Assembly: GCA_035699705.1 (NCBI GenBank)
Contig: DASSPI010000149.1
Coordinates: 1-64,000, forward strand
Origin: CANKHA01 sp035699705
Lineage (GTDB): Bacteria; Pseudomonadota; Alphaproteobacteria; Rhizobiales; Xanthobacteraceae
Direction of reading: 5' to 3'
DNA length: 64,000 nucleotides
The notes under the pieces are model-generated. The model made no database searches and had not been told where the DNA came from. It saw only the letters and a list, made by a program, of their open reading frames with translations. Positions 17,176-25,757 of the stretch are shown here, in pieces; the first letter of the stretch is position 1; every line of letters starts with the position of its first letter. A program made the translations under genes and the position numbers.

Positions 17176-18156
17176 ATGTCTCTACCGAAAATTCTTCTAT
17201 GCGTCGCAACGGCGGCTGCTCTGTCGATCGGCACAGCCGCCGCCCAGACCGAAGTGAAACTCGGCCACGTCGGGTCACCGGGCTCGCTGTTCGATCTTTC
17301 GTCGCAGGAATTCGCCAAGCGCGCCAACGCCAAGCTGGGCGACAAGGCCAAGGTGGTGGTCTACGGCTCGAGCCAGCTCGGCAGCGATGGTGAGCTGCTG
17401 AAGAAGCTGAAGCTCGGCACCGTCGATCTGGCTTTGCCTTCGACGGTGATGACGTCGGTCGCGCCGGAGTTTGGCGTGTTCGAGATGCCCTATCTGGTGC
17501 AGAACCGCGACCACGCCGCGCGCATCGCCAAGGAGGTCATCAATCCCACCTTGAAGCCGATCGCGGCCAAGCAGGGCTACAATATCCTGGCTACCTGGGA
17601 GAACGGTTTCCGCCACATCACCAACAGCAAGAAGCCGATCGTCAAGCCCGAGGATCTGCAGGGCATCAAGCTGCGCGTGCCCGGTGGCGTCTGGCGGGTG
17701 AAGATGTTCCAGGCTTATGGCGCGTCACCCAGTCCGATGGAGCTGAAGGAGGTGTTCGTCGCGCTGCAGACCGGGGTGATGGACGCGCAGGAAAACCCGC
17801 TGGCGCAGATCTATCCGTCACGCTTCCACGAAGTGCAGAAATATCTGTCGATGACCGGCCACGTCTATACCCCGGCCTGGCTCACCGCCGGCGCAAGCTG
17901 GGACCGGCTGCCGCCGGATGTCCGCAAGACACTTGAGGAAACCGCGGTGGAGATGGAGCCGGTCGCGCTCCAGATAGCCGCCAAGCTTGACGACGAGTTG
18001 CTCGGAAAGATGAAACAGGCCGGCATCGCGGTAAACGAAGCCGACAAGGCCGCTTTCGTCGCCGCCAGCAAGACCATCTACACCGAGTTCGCCAAGGAAG
18101 TTCCGGGCGGCCAGGCGCTGATCGACAAGGCGCTCAGCCTCTCCAAGGGCTCCTGA
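17176..18156 (+). CDS. dctP: TRAP transporter periplasmic substrate-binding protein (DctP family)
   Basis: A 326-residue periplasmic protein. The ATG at 17176 is preferred over 17170 because GGGAGG ends 6 bp before it. The signal peptide is CVATAAALSIGTAAAQ. The mature protein shows DctP features: VKLGHVGSPGSLFDLSS, GSSQLGSDGELLKKLKLGT, the ligand Arg region GIKLRVPGG and VFVALQTGVMDAQENP. TRAP systems import organic acids using the sodium gradient. DctQ and DctM follow, so the system is complete. The substrate is unknown. A strong hairpin lies directly after the stop. Confidence 0.9.
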   Translation: MSLPKILLCVATAAALSIGTAAAQTEVKLGHVGSPGSLFDLSSQEFAKRANAKLGDKAKVVVYGSSQLGSDGELLKKLKLGTVDLALPSTVMTSVAPEFGVFEMPYLVQNRDHAARIAKEVINPTLKPIAAKQGYNILATWENGFRHITNSKKPIVKPEDLQGIKLRVPGGVWRVKMFQAYGASPSPMELKEVFVALQTGVMDAQENPLAQIYPSRFHEVQKYLSMTGHVYTPAWLTAGASWDRLPPDVRKTLEETAVEMEPVALQIAAKLDDELLGKMKQAGIAVNEADKAAFVAASKTIYTEFAKEVPGGQALIDKALSLSKGS

Positions 18157-18169
18157 TATCCATCCATCC

Positions 18170-18202
18170 AAAAGTGCCGGGCCAAAAGCCCGGCACTTTT
18201 TC
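18170..18202 (+). terminator. Strong hairpin with T-run between dctP and dctQ
   Basis: A perfect 13-bp stem AAAAGTGCCGGGC / GCCCGGCACTTTT with loop CAAAA, followed by T residues. It has the full form of an intrinsic terminator but lies inside the TRAP operon, 13 bp after dctP. It probably lets only part of transcription continue, or protects the 3' end of dctP mRNA, so that binding protein is made in excess of the membrane subunits. Confidence 0.85.
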
Positions 18203-18232
18203 TTCCCTCCTGGGCATCACGCGATCATCCGC

Positions 18233-18802
18233 ATGCAGCAGTTCCGGCAGATCTATGACCGTTTCCTGGAGGTCATAGCCGTCTTCCTGATGACCCTGGT
18301 CACCGTCATCGTGACACTCGGCTTTATGTTCCGCTGGGCCGGCTCGTCACTGGTCTGGTACGACGAGATCGCCTCGATCGCGCTCGCCTGGCTGACCTAT
18401 TTCGGCGCCGCGCTGGCGGCTCTGCGCGGCAGCCATCTCGGCTTTGCCGGTTTCGTCAATTCGCTCCCCGCCCAATGGCGTGTCGCCGCGACGATCACCG
18501 CCTCCGGCATCAACATCGCTTTCTTCGGCCTGCTTGCGCTGATGGGCGCGAAGGTGATGCAAGCGATTGCCGGACTCACCCTCGTCTCGCTGCCATGGCT
18601 CGATCAGCTATGGGTCACGGCCGTGATCCCCGTGGCTTCCGTTCTGTTCATCATCTCGGAATTGCTCCGCCTGCCGGCGATAATCGAGGAAGCCCGCCGC
18701 GGCCCGCTGATGGACGCGGAGCTGAAGGAAGCACTCGGCGGTCACGCCGACGAGGTTGCAGCGGCAGCAAGAGCGGAAGCGTTCAGGGAGCGCACGCCAT
18801 GA
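18233..18802 (+). CDS. dctQ: TRAP transporter small permease subunit (DctQ)
   Basis: A 189-residue membrane protein with four hydrophobic segments (VIAVFLMTLVTVIVTLGFMF; DEIASIALAWLTYFGAALAA; ITASGINIAFFGLLALMG; LWVTAVIPVASVLFIIS). VWYDEIASIALAWLTYFGAA and ALRGSHLGFAGFV are the typical DctQ region. The C-terminal 40 residues are a charged, Ala-rich tail (LKEALGGHADEVAAAARAEA), longer than usual. The stop overlaps the dctM start (ATGA). Confidence 0.88.
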   Translation: MQQFRQIYDRFLEVIAVFLMTLVTVIVTLGFMFRWAGSSLVWYDEIASIALAWLTYFGAALAALRGSHLGFAGFVNSLPAQWRVAATITASGINIAFFGLLALMGAKVMQAIAGLTLVSLPWLDQLWVTAVIPVASVLFIISELLRLPAIIEEARRGPLMDAELKEALGGHADEVAAAARAEAFRERTP

Positions 18803-20088
18803 TCGGTACGATCCCGACCATGATCGTCGCCTTGGGCGCGCTGGTGGCGCTGAACGTGCCGATCGCGATCGCTCTCGGTGTTATCGCCGTCGTGGCTATC
18901 TGGGTCACGCAGGGCGCCTATATGCTGCCAAACCTCGCGCTGGTGATGTTCGAGGGCGCCACCAGCTTCCCGTTGCTGGCGATCCCGATGTTCATCCTCG
19001 CCGGCGCGATCATGAATTCGTCGTCGATCACGCAGCGGCTGATGGACCTTGCGGTCGCGATGGTCGGCTTCATCCGCGGCGGCCTCGCGCATGTGAACAT
19101 CGTGCAGTCGATGTTCTTCGCCGAAATTTCCGGCTCGGCGGTGGCCGACGTGGCAGCCACCGGCCCGATCATCATGCCGGCGATGATCAAGCGCGGTTAT
19201 TCGCGCGAATTCACCGCCGCCGTCACCTCGTCGTCCGCCAGCCTTGCGATTATCATTCCGCCGTCGATTCCGATGATCCTGTACGGCGTGATCGGTAACG
19301 TCTCGATCGTGCAGCTGTTCGTGGCCGGCATCATTCCGGGCATCCTCGGCGGCCTCGGCATGATGGCGATCTCCTACTATCTGGCCCGCAAGCTCGGGTG
19401 GCCGGTGGAGGACCGCTTCCGGCTCGACCGCCTCTGGGAAACGTTCAAGGCTTCGTCCTGGGCGCTGCTGCTGCCGGTCATCATCCTGGGCGGCATTTTC
19501 GGCGGCTTCGTTACCGCGACCGAAGGCGCCGCCCTCGCCGTGCTCGCTGCGCTGTTTGTCGGGGGCGTGATTCATCGCGACCTCGACCTCGCGCACCTCT
19601 ACCGCTCGGCGGTGGACGGCGCGATCCAGACCGCCGTCGTGATGCTACTGATCGCCACATCGGCCCTGCTCGGCGTCTACCTCACCGAGCAGCAGATTCC
19701 GCAAAGGATTGCGGAAGGGATGATGTCGATTACGAGCAACCCTTACGCCATCCTCGCCATCCTCAACGTCTTCCTGCTGATCCTCGGCCTGTTCCTGCAT
19801 TCCGCCGCAGCCATCATCCTGGTCGTCCCGATCGTGCTGCCGCTGGTCATCGCCGCGGGCATTGACCCGGTGCATTTCGGCATCATCGTCACGCTCAATC
19901 TCGCCATCGGGCAGCAGACCCCGCCGGTCGCGAGCGTGCTGATCGCGACTTGCGCCATAGCCAAAGCCGACATCTGGGAGGTCACCAAGGTGAACACCTG
20001 GTTCATCGGTGTTCTGCTCGCCGTGCTGCTGCTGGTGACTTACGTGCCGCCGGTGTCGATGGGCCTTGTGGATTACTTTTACAGATAA
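18799..20088 (+). CDS. dctM: TRAP transporter large permease subunit (DctM)
   Basis: A 429-residue membrane protein with about 12 hydrophobic segments. Diagnostic regions are PLLAIPMFILAGAIMNSSSI, FAEISGSAVADVAATGPIIM, SASLAIIIPPSIPMILYG, GGFVTATEGAALAVLAALFV and TLNLAIGQQTPPVASVL. These form the transport path with the conserved P-P and TPP motifs of the DctM family. It is translationally coupled to dctQ by a 4-bp overlap. Transport is sodium-coupled import of the DctP ligand. Confidence 0.92.
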   Translation: MIGTIPTMIVALGALVALNVPIAIALGVIAVVAIWVTQGAYMLPNLALVMFEGATSFPLLAIPMFILAGAIMNSSSITQRLMDLAVAMVGFIRGGLAHVNIVQSMFFAEISGSAVADVAATGPIIMPAMIKRGYSREFTAAVTSSSASLAIIIPPSIPMILYGVIGNVSIVQLFVAGIIPGILGGLGMMAISYYLARKLGWPVEDRFRLDRLWETFKASSWALLLPVIILGGIFGGFVTATEGAALAVLAALFVGGVIHRDLDLAHLYRSAVDGAIQTAVVMLLIATSALLGVYLTEQQIPQRIAEGMMSITSNPYAILAILNVFLLILGLFLHSAAAIILVVPIVLPLVIAAGIDPVHFGIIVTLNLAIGQQTPPVASVLIATCAIAKADIWEVTKVNTWFIGVLLAVLLLVTYVPPVSMGLVDYFYR

Positions 20089-20401
20089 CGGACCGGAGCT
20101 ACGGCCGAGCGGGGCCGCGCCTGTTTGGAATGTCGAAATCCACTGGACTCCACGCCCGCCGCCGGTCTAAGAAGTCCGTGCATGGAAAACATCCTCAATC
20201 TCGTCGGCGATTACTGGCCACATCTCCTCGGCCTGTTCTTTGTCGCCATTATGCTCTTCAACGCCCGATCTTGGTTCAAGGACCGACAGGCGCAAGGTTG
20301 ACGGCAAAGGGCTTTCGATCCCGCTAGCCGCTGCCTGATCTGAACGTCCGCGTGCTGAACGCGGACGAAAGCCGACGCTTATCTGTACCGCACCCAGCCA
20401 G
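20089..20401. other. 313-bp intergenic region after the TRAP operon
   Basis: The gap between dctM and the convergent dehydrogenase gene contains one plausible small frame (20182-20301, listed separately). No clear terminator, repeat or RNA gene was seen in the rest. Confidence 0.5.
20182..20301 (+). CDS. Possible 39-residue single-span membrane protein
   Basis: ATG at 20182 opens 40 codons ending TGA. The product begins MENILNLVGDYWPH, has one hydrophobic helix (LLGLFFVAIMLFNA) and a charged tail (RSWFKDRQAQG). That topology is common for small bacterial membrane proteins. The ribosome binding site is weak (TAAGAAG, 11 bp away) and no homologue is recognised, so it may be chance. It lies 93 bp after dctM in the same direction. 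Confidence 0.35.
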   Translation: MENILNLVGDYWPHLLGLFFVAIMLFNARSWFKDRQAQG

Positions 20402-23380
20402 TCAGATTCCGCGCGCCGCGGCGGCACTCATAGCCAGCACGCGCGCGACGTGGATGGCCTCGCGTCCTGCGCCCTCGTGGATCTGATGCCGGCAGGAGGT
20501 GCCGTCGGCCACCACCAGCGTGCCCGGCGCGGCCTTGCGCACCGCCGGCAGCAGCGACAGCTCGCCCATGGCCAGTGATACGTCGACATTGTCGGCATGA
20601 TACCCGAAGGATCCGGCCATCCCGCAGCAGCTTGAGTCCACGGTCTGCACATCCAGCCCGGGCACGAGCTTGAGCGTTGCCTCCACCGCGCCCATGGCGC
20701 CGAAGGATTTCTGGTGGCAGTGGCCGTGCAGCAGCGCATGGCTGGCCACCGGCCGCAGCGCCAAGTTCAGCCGCCCGGCTTGTGCCTCGCCCGCCATGAA
20801 TTCTTCGAACAGGACAGCGTTGGCGGCAAGGCGCTGCGACGACTCGCCCGGAATGATTGCGGGAATTTCATCGCGGAAACCGAGGATGCAGCTCGGCTCC
20901 AGCCCGATCACCGGAAGGCCGCGCGCGAGATAGGGATCGAGCGCGGCCAGCACGCGCTCGGCTTCCTTGCGCGCCTCATCGACCAGCCCGACCGCAAGAA
21001 AGGTGCGGCCGCAGCAGAGCGGGCGGTCATCCTCATCGACCGGCGCCGCAACATGCACGCGATAGCCGGCGGCCTGCAGCACCGACAAGGCGGCGTCGAC
21101 ATTCTCCCGCTCGAAATAGCGGTTGAAGGTGTCGGCGAAAAGCACGACTTCGCCCGCTGCTCCGCCGGCTTGGCTACGTTTCGGATTCTCAAAAACATCA
21201 CGCCGCCACTTCGGAAGTCTGCGCCGCGCGCTGAAATCCGCGACGACTTCGGACAGCTTCGCGGCGCCCGGAATAGTGTCGCGCAGATTGAGCATCCACG
21301 ACAGCCGGCTGGCGTAAGGGGCATAACGCGGCAGATAGCCGACCAGCTTGTCGTGCAATAACAGTCCGTGCTTCGCCGCGCGGGCGGCCTGCACCTCGAT
21401 CTTCATGCGCGCCATGTCGACGCCGGTGGGACATTCGCGCCGGCAGGCTTTGCACGACACGCAAAGCTTCAGCGTCTCCGCCATATCGTCGGAAGACAGC
21501 GCCTCAGGGCCCAGCTGGCCGGTGACGGCCAGCCGCAGCGAATTGGCGCGGCCGCGGGTGACGTCGCGCTCGTTTTTGGTCACGCGGTAGGACGGGCACA
21601 TGACGCCGCCGGAAAGATTGCGGCAGGCCCCGTTGTTGTTGCACATCTCCACCGCACCCTGAAAACCGCCGCCGACGCCGGGATAGGCCGACCAGTCGAG
21701 CCGCGTGGTCAGCGGGGTCGGGTGATAGTCCGGGCCGTAGCGCAGCACCTTGCGGTCATCGAATTTCGGCGCGCGCACGATCTTGCCGGGATTGAACAGA
21801 CCGGTCGGATCGAAGCGGTCCTTCACCTCCTCGAAGGCGCGCACCAGCCGCGTGCCGAACATCGGCTCGTGGAATTCCGAGCGCACAATGCCGTCGCCAT
21901 GCTCGCCGGAATGCGAGCCCTTGTAGGCGCGGACCATGGCGAAGGCCTCTTCGGCAATGGCGCGCATCGCCTTGAGGTCCTGGTCGAGCCGCAGATTCAG
22001 CACCGGCCGCACGTGCAGGCAGCCGACCGAGGCATGCGCATACCAGGTGCCGCGGGTGCCGTGTTTCTCGAAGATATCCGTCAGCCGCGCGGTGTATTCC
22101 GCAAGATGCTCGAGCGGCACCGCGCAATCCTCGACGAAGGAGATCGGCTTGCGCTCCTCCTTCATCGACATCATCACGTTGAGGCCGGCGGTACGCACGT
22201 CGGTGATCGCGGCCTGCAGCTTCGGGTCGAGCACCTCGACCACGCCGCCCCAATGCGCGCCGCTCCTGTCCCAGCCGAAGCCGAGATCGCCCATCGTCTC
22301 GCCCAGCCGGCGCAGGCGGCGCAGGTTTTCTTCCTGATCGTCCTCGCCGAATTCCACCAGCAGGATGGCGTCGGGCTCGCCGCGCACGAACTGATCCAGC
22401 GTGGGCCGGAACATCGCGATCTGGCCCGCCAGCTCGATCATGGTGCGGTCGATCAGCTCCACCGCGATCGGACCGAGCCGCACGAGGTGTTGCGCGGCAT
22501 CCATCGCGGCATGGAAGCTGCCGAAATGGCAGGCGCCGACGGCGCGCTTGCCGAGCAGCGGCGAGAGCTTCAGTTCGATCCGGGTGGTGAAGGCGAGCGT
22601 GCCCTCGGAGCCGATCAGGATATGCGCGAGGTTCGGGTCGTTATTGCCCGGCAGGAAGGAATCGAGATTATAGCCGCCGACCCGGCGCTGCACCTTGGGA
22701 AAGCGCTTTTCGATCTCGTCCGCCTCGCGCGCGCCGATGGCGAGGAGCTCGCGTGCGAGCGGGCGCAGCGGGGATGAAGCGGGAAGGCTGGAAAGATCCG
22801 GCGCGACCGGCCCGAAATGCGCGCGCGCGCCATTCGGCAAGACCGCATCGACCGACAACACGTTCTCTTTGGTATTGCCGTAGCGCAGCGAACGCGCGCC
22901 GCAGGAATTGTTGCCCACCATACCGCCGAGCGTGGCGCGCGAGGCGGTCGAGATATCGACCGGAAACCACAAGCCGTGCGGTTTAAGCGCGCGGTTGAGT
23001 TCGTCCAGCACGATGCCGGGCTCCACCACGCAGCGGCGGCCGGCGGCGTCGACCTCAAGAATGTGCGTGAGATGCTTGGAGCAGTCGATCACCAGCGACT
23101 CGTTGATGGTCTGGCCGGACTGCGAGGTGCCGCCGCCGCGCGGGGTGACGCTAACGCCCTCCGCCCGCGCTATCGCAAGCGCGCGCTCGGCCTCCGCCAT
23201 GCTGCGCGGGACCGCGACCCCAAGCGGCACGATCTGGTAATGCGAGGCGTCGGTGGCATAGCGGCCGCGGGTGAAGCGGTCGAAATGCACCTCGGGCAAG
23301 TCGGCCTTCAGCCGCCGCTCCAGACCCGGCATATGCGCTACAGCCAAATCAAGCCTCGTCTCCAAATGGCCGTTTTCCAT
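20402..23380 (-). CDS. FAD- and Fe-S-containing 2-hydroxyacid dehydrogenase (YdiJ / GlcD-GlcF fusion type)
   Basis: A 992-residue fusion. Residues about 45-225 are an FAD-binding (PCMH) domain (SVTPRGGGTSQSGQTIN, GGMVGNNSCGARSLRYG), 230-560 the FAD-linked oxidase C-terminal domain (KGSHSGEHGDGIVRSE), and about 575-660 a ferredoxin-like region with CNNNGACR and CVSCKACRRECPTG. The C-terminus has two CCG-type repeats (PLCCGRTFLAVG near 790, VDSSCCGMAGSFGYH near 917), as in GlcF. Enzymes of this layout oxidise D-2-hydroxyacids such as D-2-hydroxyglutarate or D-lactate and pass electrons to the membrane chain. ATG 23380 is used. The downstream-facing end converges with the TRAP operon. Confidence 0.88.
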   Translation of the reverse strand: MENGHLETRLDLAVAHMPGLERRLKADLPEVHFDRFTRGRYATDASHYQIVPLGVAVPRSMAEAERALAIARAEGVSVTPRGGGTSQSGQTINESLVIDCSKHLTHILEVDAAGRRCVVEPGIVLDELNRALKPHGLWFPVDISTASRATLGGMVGNNSCGARSLRYGNTKENVLSVDAVLPNGARAHFGPVAPDLSSLPASSPLRPLARELLAIGAREADEIEKRFPKVQRRVGGYNLDSFLPGNNDPNLAHILIGSEGTLAFTTRIELKLSPLLGKRAVGACHFGSFHAAMDAAQHLVRLGPIAVELIDRTMIELAGQIAMFRPTLDQFVRGEPDAILLVEFGEDDQEENLRRLRRLGETMGDLGFGWDRSGAHWGGVVEVLDPKLQAAITDVRTAGLNVMMSMKEERKPISFVEDCAVPLEHLAEYTARLTDIFEKHGTRGTWYAHASVGCLHVRPVLNLRLDQDLKAMRAIAEEAFAMVRAYKGSHSGEHGDGIVRSEFHEPMFGTRLVRAFEEVKDRFDPTGLFNPGKIVRAPKFDDRKVLRYGPDYHPTPLTTRLDWSAYPGVGGGFQGAVEMCNNNGACRNLSGGVMCPSYRVTKNERDVTRGRANSLRLAVTGQLGPEALSSDDMAETLKLCVSCKACRRECPTGVDMARMKIEVQAARAAKHGLLLHDKLVGYLPRYAPYASRLSWMLNLRDTIPGAAKLSEVVADFSARRRLPKWRRDVFENPKRSQAGGAAGEVVLFADTFNRYFERENVDAALSVLQAAGYRVHVAAPVDEDDRPLCCGRTFLAVGLVDEARKEAERVLAALDPYLARGLPVIGLEPSCILGFRDEIPAIIPGESSQRLAANAVLFEEFMAGEAQAGRLNLALRPVASHALLHGHCHQKSFGAMGAVEATLKLVPGLDVQTVDSSCCGMAGSFGYHADNVDVSLAMGELSLLPAVRKAAPGTLVVADGTSCRHQIHEGAGREAIHVARVLAMSAAAARGI

Positions 23381-23429
23381 GGTTGGAAACGGCCGAAAAA
23401 TGCACTTTAGACCTGGCGCAAGGTCTTAT

Positions 23430-23465
23430 CGGCGAACCGGTTTTCACTTCGCCGGATCATGCGCT
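23430..23465. repeat. Family C repeat (ACCGGTTTTC ... GGATCATGCGCT)
   Basis: CGGCGAACCGGTTTTCACTT and GCCGGATCATGCGCT form a short imperfect hairpin with CGGCGAA/TTCGCCG arms. It is a divergent relative of the copy at 32983-33026. It sits in the 184-bp divergent region between the dehydrogenase and the aminotransferase genes. Confidence 0.5.
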
Positions 23466-23564
23466 AAGCCATTAGTTCAAGCACCCTTGACCGGACTGTC
23501 GCATTCATAGTTCAACCCCACAAGATATCCGGCGGGCAGCGCCCGCGCATAAGGGACCACTGCA

Positions 23565-24770
23565 ATGGCGAAGAATTCCTCGCGTCCGATCGGCCGGCAT
23601 TTCCTGCACATCCCCGGCCCCACGCCGATTCCCGACCGCGTCCTGCGGGCCATGGACACGCCGATCATCGACCATCGCGGGCCGGAATTCGCCAAGCTCG
23701 CCAAGCGTTGCCTCGACGGCATCAAGACGATCTTCAAGACCAGCAATCCGGTGATCATCTACACCGCCACAGGCACCGGCGCCTGGGAAGGCGCGCTGGT
23801 CAATACGCTCTCACCCGGCGACCGCGTGCTGATCGTGGAGACCGGGCAGTTCGCCCTGCAGTGGAAGACCATGGCGGCGAAATACGGTCTGGTTCCGGAC
23901 GTCATTTCGACCGACTGGCGGATCGGCGCCGACCCTGCCGCGATCGAAGCCAAGCTGCGCGAGGACAAGAACCACGAGATCAAGGCCGTCTGCGTGCTGC
24001 ACAACGAGACCGCGACCGGCTGCCTCTCGCCTGTCGCCGAGATCCGCAAGGCCATCGATCGCGCCAAGCATCCGGCGCTGTATTTCGTCGATACGATCTC
24101 TTCGCTGGCTTCCGCCGATTATCGCCACGACGAATGGGGTGTGGACGTAACCGTGGGCGGCGCGCAGAAGGGCCTGATGCTGCCGCCCGGCATGTCGTTC
24201 AATGCCGTGAGCGACAAGGCGCTGGCGGCATCGAAGACCGCCAAGCTGCCGAAGTCGTTCTGGGCATGGGACGAGATGATCGCCATGAACAAGAACGGCT
24301 TCTTCCCCTACACGCCCGCAACCCAGATGCTGCACGGTCTCGCCGCCGCGATCGACATGCTGCACGAGGAAGGGCTGGAAAACGTCTTCGCCCGCCACAA
24401 CCTGTTGGCGGAAGCCACGCGCCGCGCGGTGCGGGCTTGGGGTCTGGAGATCATCTGCCGCGATTCGAAATATTATTCGCCGACGGTGACCGGCGTGCTG
24501 CTGCCCGAAGGCCACAATGCCGACGCCTTCCGCAATCTGGCGCTGGAGCGTTTCAACATTTCCTACGGCGCGAGCTTCGGACCTTTCGTCGGCCGCTATT
24601 TCCGCATCGGCCACCTCGGCGACACCAACGAGCTGATGCTGATGGGAGCGCTCGCGGCCACCGAGATGACGCTCGCGCTCGCCGGCATCCCGCACAAGAA
24701 GGGCGGCGTGCAGGCGGCGATGGATTACATCGTCTCCACCGAGAAGCCGGCGCGGGCGGCCGCCGAGTAG
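23565..24770 (+). CDS. Serine-glyoxylate-type class V aminotransferase
   Basis: A 401-residue PLP enzyme of the small-subunit alanine/serine-glyoxylate aminotransferase family. It shows GRHFLHIPGPTPIPDRVLRAM at the N-terminus, the cofactor region YTATGTGAWEGALVNTL, FVDTISSLASADYRHDEW, and the Schiff-base Lys in VGGAQKGLMLPPG at about residue 201. FGPFVGRYFRIGHLGD is also family-specific. It would transfer an amino group from serine (or alanine) to glyoxylate, giving hydroxypyruvate and glycine. The hydroxypyruvate-reductase-like gene at 1473 could act on the product but is far away. It faces away from the FAD/Fe-S dehydrogenase gene. Confidence 0.9.
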   Translation: MAKNSSRPIGRHFLHIPGPTPIPDRVLRAMDTPIIDHRGPEFAKLAKRCLDGIKTIFKTSNPVIIYTATGTGAWEGALVNTLSPGDRVLIVETGQFALQWKTMAAKYGLVPDVISTDWRIGADPAAIEAKLREDKNHEIKAVCVLHNETATGCLSPVAEIRKAIDRAKHPALYFVDTISSLASADYRHDEWGVDVTVGGAQKGLMLPPGMSFNAVSDKALAASKTAKLPKSFWAWDEMIAMNKNGFFPYTPATQMLHGLAAAIDMLHEEGLENVFARHNLLAEATRRAVRAWGLEIICRDSKYYSPTVTGVLLPEGHNADAFRNLALERFNISYGASFGPFVGRYFRIGHLGDTNELMLMGALAATEMTLALAGIPHKKGGVQAAMDYIVSTEKPARAAAE

Positions 24771-24924
24771 CGGCCCCCGCTCATTCAAGCCACAGCTGTG
24801 AAAGCTGGCGCGCGGGTCACGCCGCGCGTTGCCGCGCCTGCGCATGCGCCGATTCTTGGTGGTTCTGTCCCTGATCGTCGCTGTTATATGAAATTACATT
24901 CTCTTTGCACCGGGTGATCATCTC

Positions 24925-24947
24925 CTATATAGAAAAATATGCTATTT
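24925..24947 (+). promoter_or_regulatory. AT-rich candidate promoter/operator before cysH
   Basis: The region just before cysH is strikingly AT-rich against its GC-rich surroundings and contains the 8-bp palindrome CTATATAG (24925-24932) followed by AAATA-TGC-TATTT (24935-24947), 15 bp before the start codon. Such a pair could be a promoter with an operator for sulfur control. No regulator gene is adjacent, and no binding motif is recognised with certainty. Confidence 0.3.
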
Positions 24948-24961
24948 CTGGTCCTAGTGCT

Positions 24962-25684
24962 ATGAACGCCAATCTCAAGGCCGTCGAAGCGGCCAAGCTC
25001 AGCGAAAAACTGGCAGAGGCGACCCCCTCGGCGATCGTCGCGGAAGCGCTGCGCACCGTCGGCAGAGGCCGCGTCGCGGTGGCGTCTTCCTTCGGCATCG
25101 AATCCGCCACGCTGCTGAAGATCGTCTCCGATGTCGATCCTTCAATCCCCGTGGTCTTTCTCGACACCGGCTGGCTGTTTCCTGAAACCCTCGCGTATCG
25201 CGACACGCTGATTGCCCGTCTCGGGCTCACCGACGTGCGGACCGTTACGCCATCGGCCGAGAAACTGGCGCAGAAGGACCCCTTGCGCGGGCTCTACGCC
25301 ACCGATCCCGACGCCTGCTGCTACCTGCGCAAGGTCGAGCCGCTCGGTGACGTGCTGAATGACTTCGACGCCTGGATCAACGGGCGCAAGCGGTATCAGG
25401 GCGGCCAGCGCAGCGGCATTCCCGCCGTGGAAATCGAAGGCGCGCGGCTGAAGTTCAATCCGCTGGCGCGCGTCACGCCCGCCGAGGTCGCGAAGATGTT
25501 CACGAGCTGGAACCTGCCGCGGCACCCGCTGGCCGGCCAAGGCTTTACTTCGCTCGGCTGCATGCCCTGCACCCGCCGCACGAATCCCGGCGATTCCGCG
25601 CGCGCCGGCCGCTGGACGAATAGCGAGAAAACCGAATGCGGCATCCACAACCGGATGCCGCTGGTCGACGGCGCAGGCATTTAG
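24962..25684 (+). CDS. cysH: Adenylylsulfate (APS) reductase, assimilatory
   Basis: A 240-residue cytosolic enzyme. ATG 24962 (MNANLKAVEA) is used; the frame runs further up through AT-rich promoter-like DNA. The PP-loop-like nucleotide site is AVASSFGIESATLLK and the substrate loop is FLDTGWLFPETLAYRD. Cysteines for a 4Fe-4S cluster are present as a CC pair (DACCYLRKVEPL, about residue 119) and a CxxC (LGCMPCTRR, about 200-203), so it belongs to the APS-reducing, cluster-containing group. The catalytic Cys is in KTECGIH near the C-terminus. It reduces APS to sulfite with thioredoxin. No cysDN or cysI is adjacent. Confidence 0.92.
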   Translation: MNANLKAVEAAKLSEKLAEATPSAIVAEALRTVGRGRVAVASSFGIESATLLKIVSDVDPSIPVVFLDTGWLFPETLAYRDTLIARLGLTDVRTVTPSAEKLAQKDPLRGLYATDPDACCYLRKVEPLGDVLNDFDAWINGRKRYQGGQRSGIPAVEIEGARLKFNPLARVTPAEVAKMFTSWNLPRHPLAGQGFTSLGCMPCTRRTNPGDSARAGRWTNSEKTECGIHNRMPLVDGAGI

Positions 25685-25700
25685 CCGCCAATCCTCGAGG

Positions 25701-25730
25701 AAAAGAAAGGCCGCATCTTTCGATGCGGCC
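25701..25730. terminator. Hairpin between convergent cysH and ThDP-enzyme genes
   Basis: Perfect 9-bp stem GGCCGCATC / GATGCGGCC with a TTTC loop at 25709-25730. On the minus strand it is followed by TTTCTTTT, so it is a good terminator for the ThDP-enzyme operon; on the plus strand the T-run is weak (GTCTTTGG). It is 25 bp after the cysH stop. Confidence 0.7.
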
Positions 25731-25757
25731 GTCTTTGGTTGAAGCCTCGCTGTTCGC

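Noticed and set aside
21368..22777. A 469-codon plus-strand frame within the FAD/Fe-S dehydrogenase gene
   Set aside because: The minus-strand protein has all FAD and cluster motifs across this stretch.
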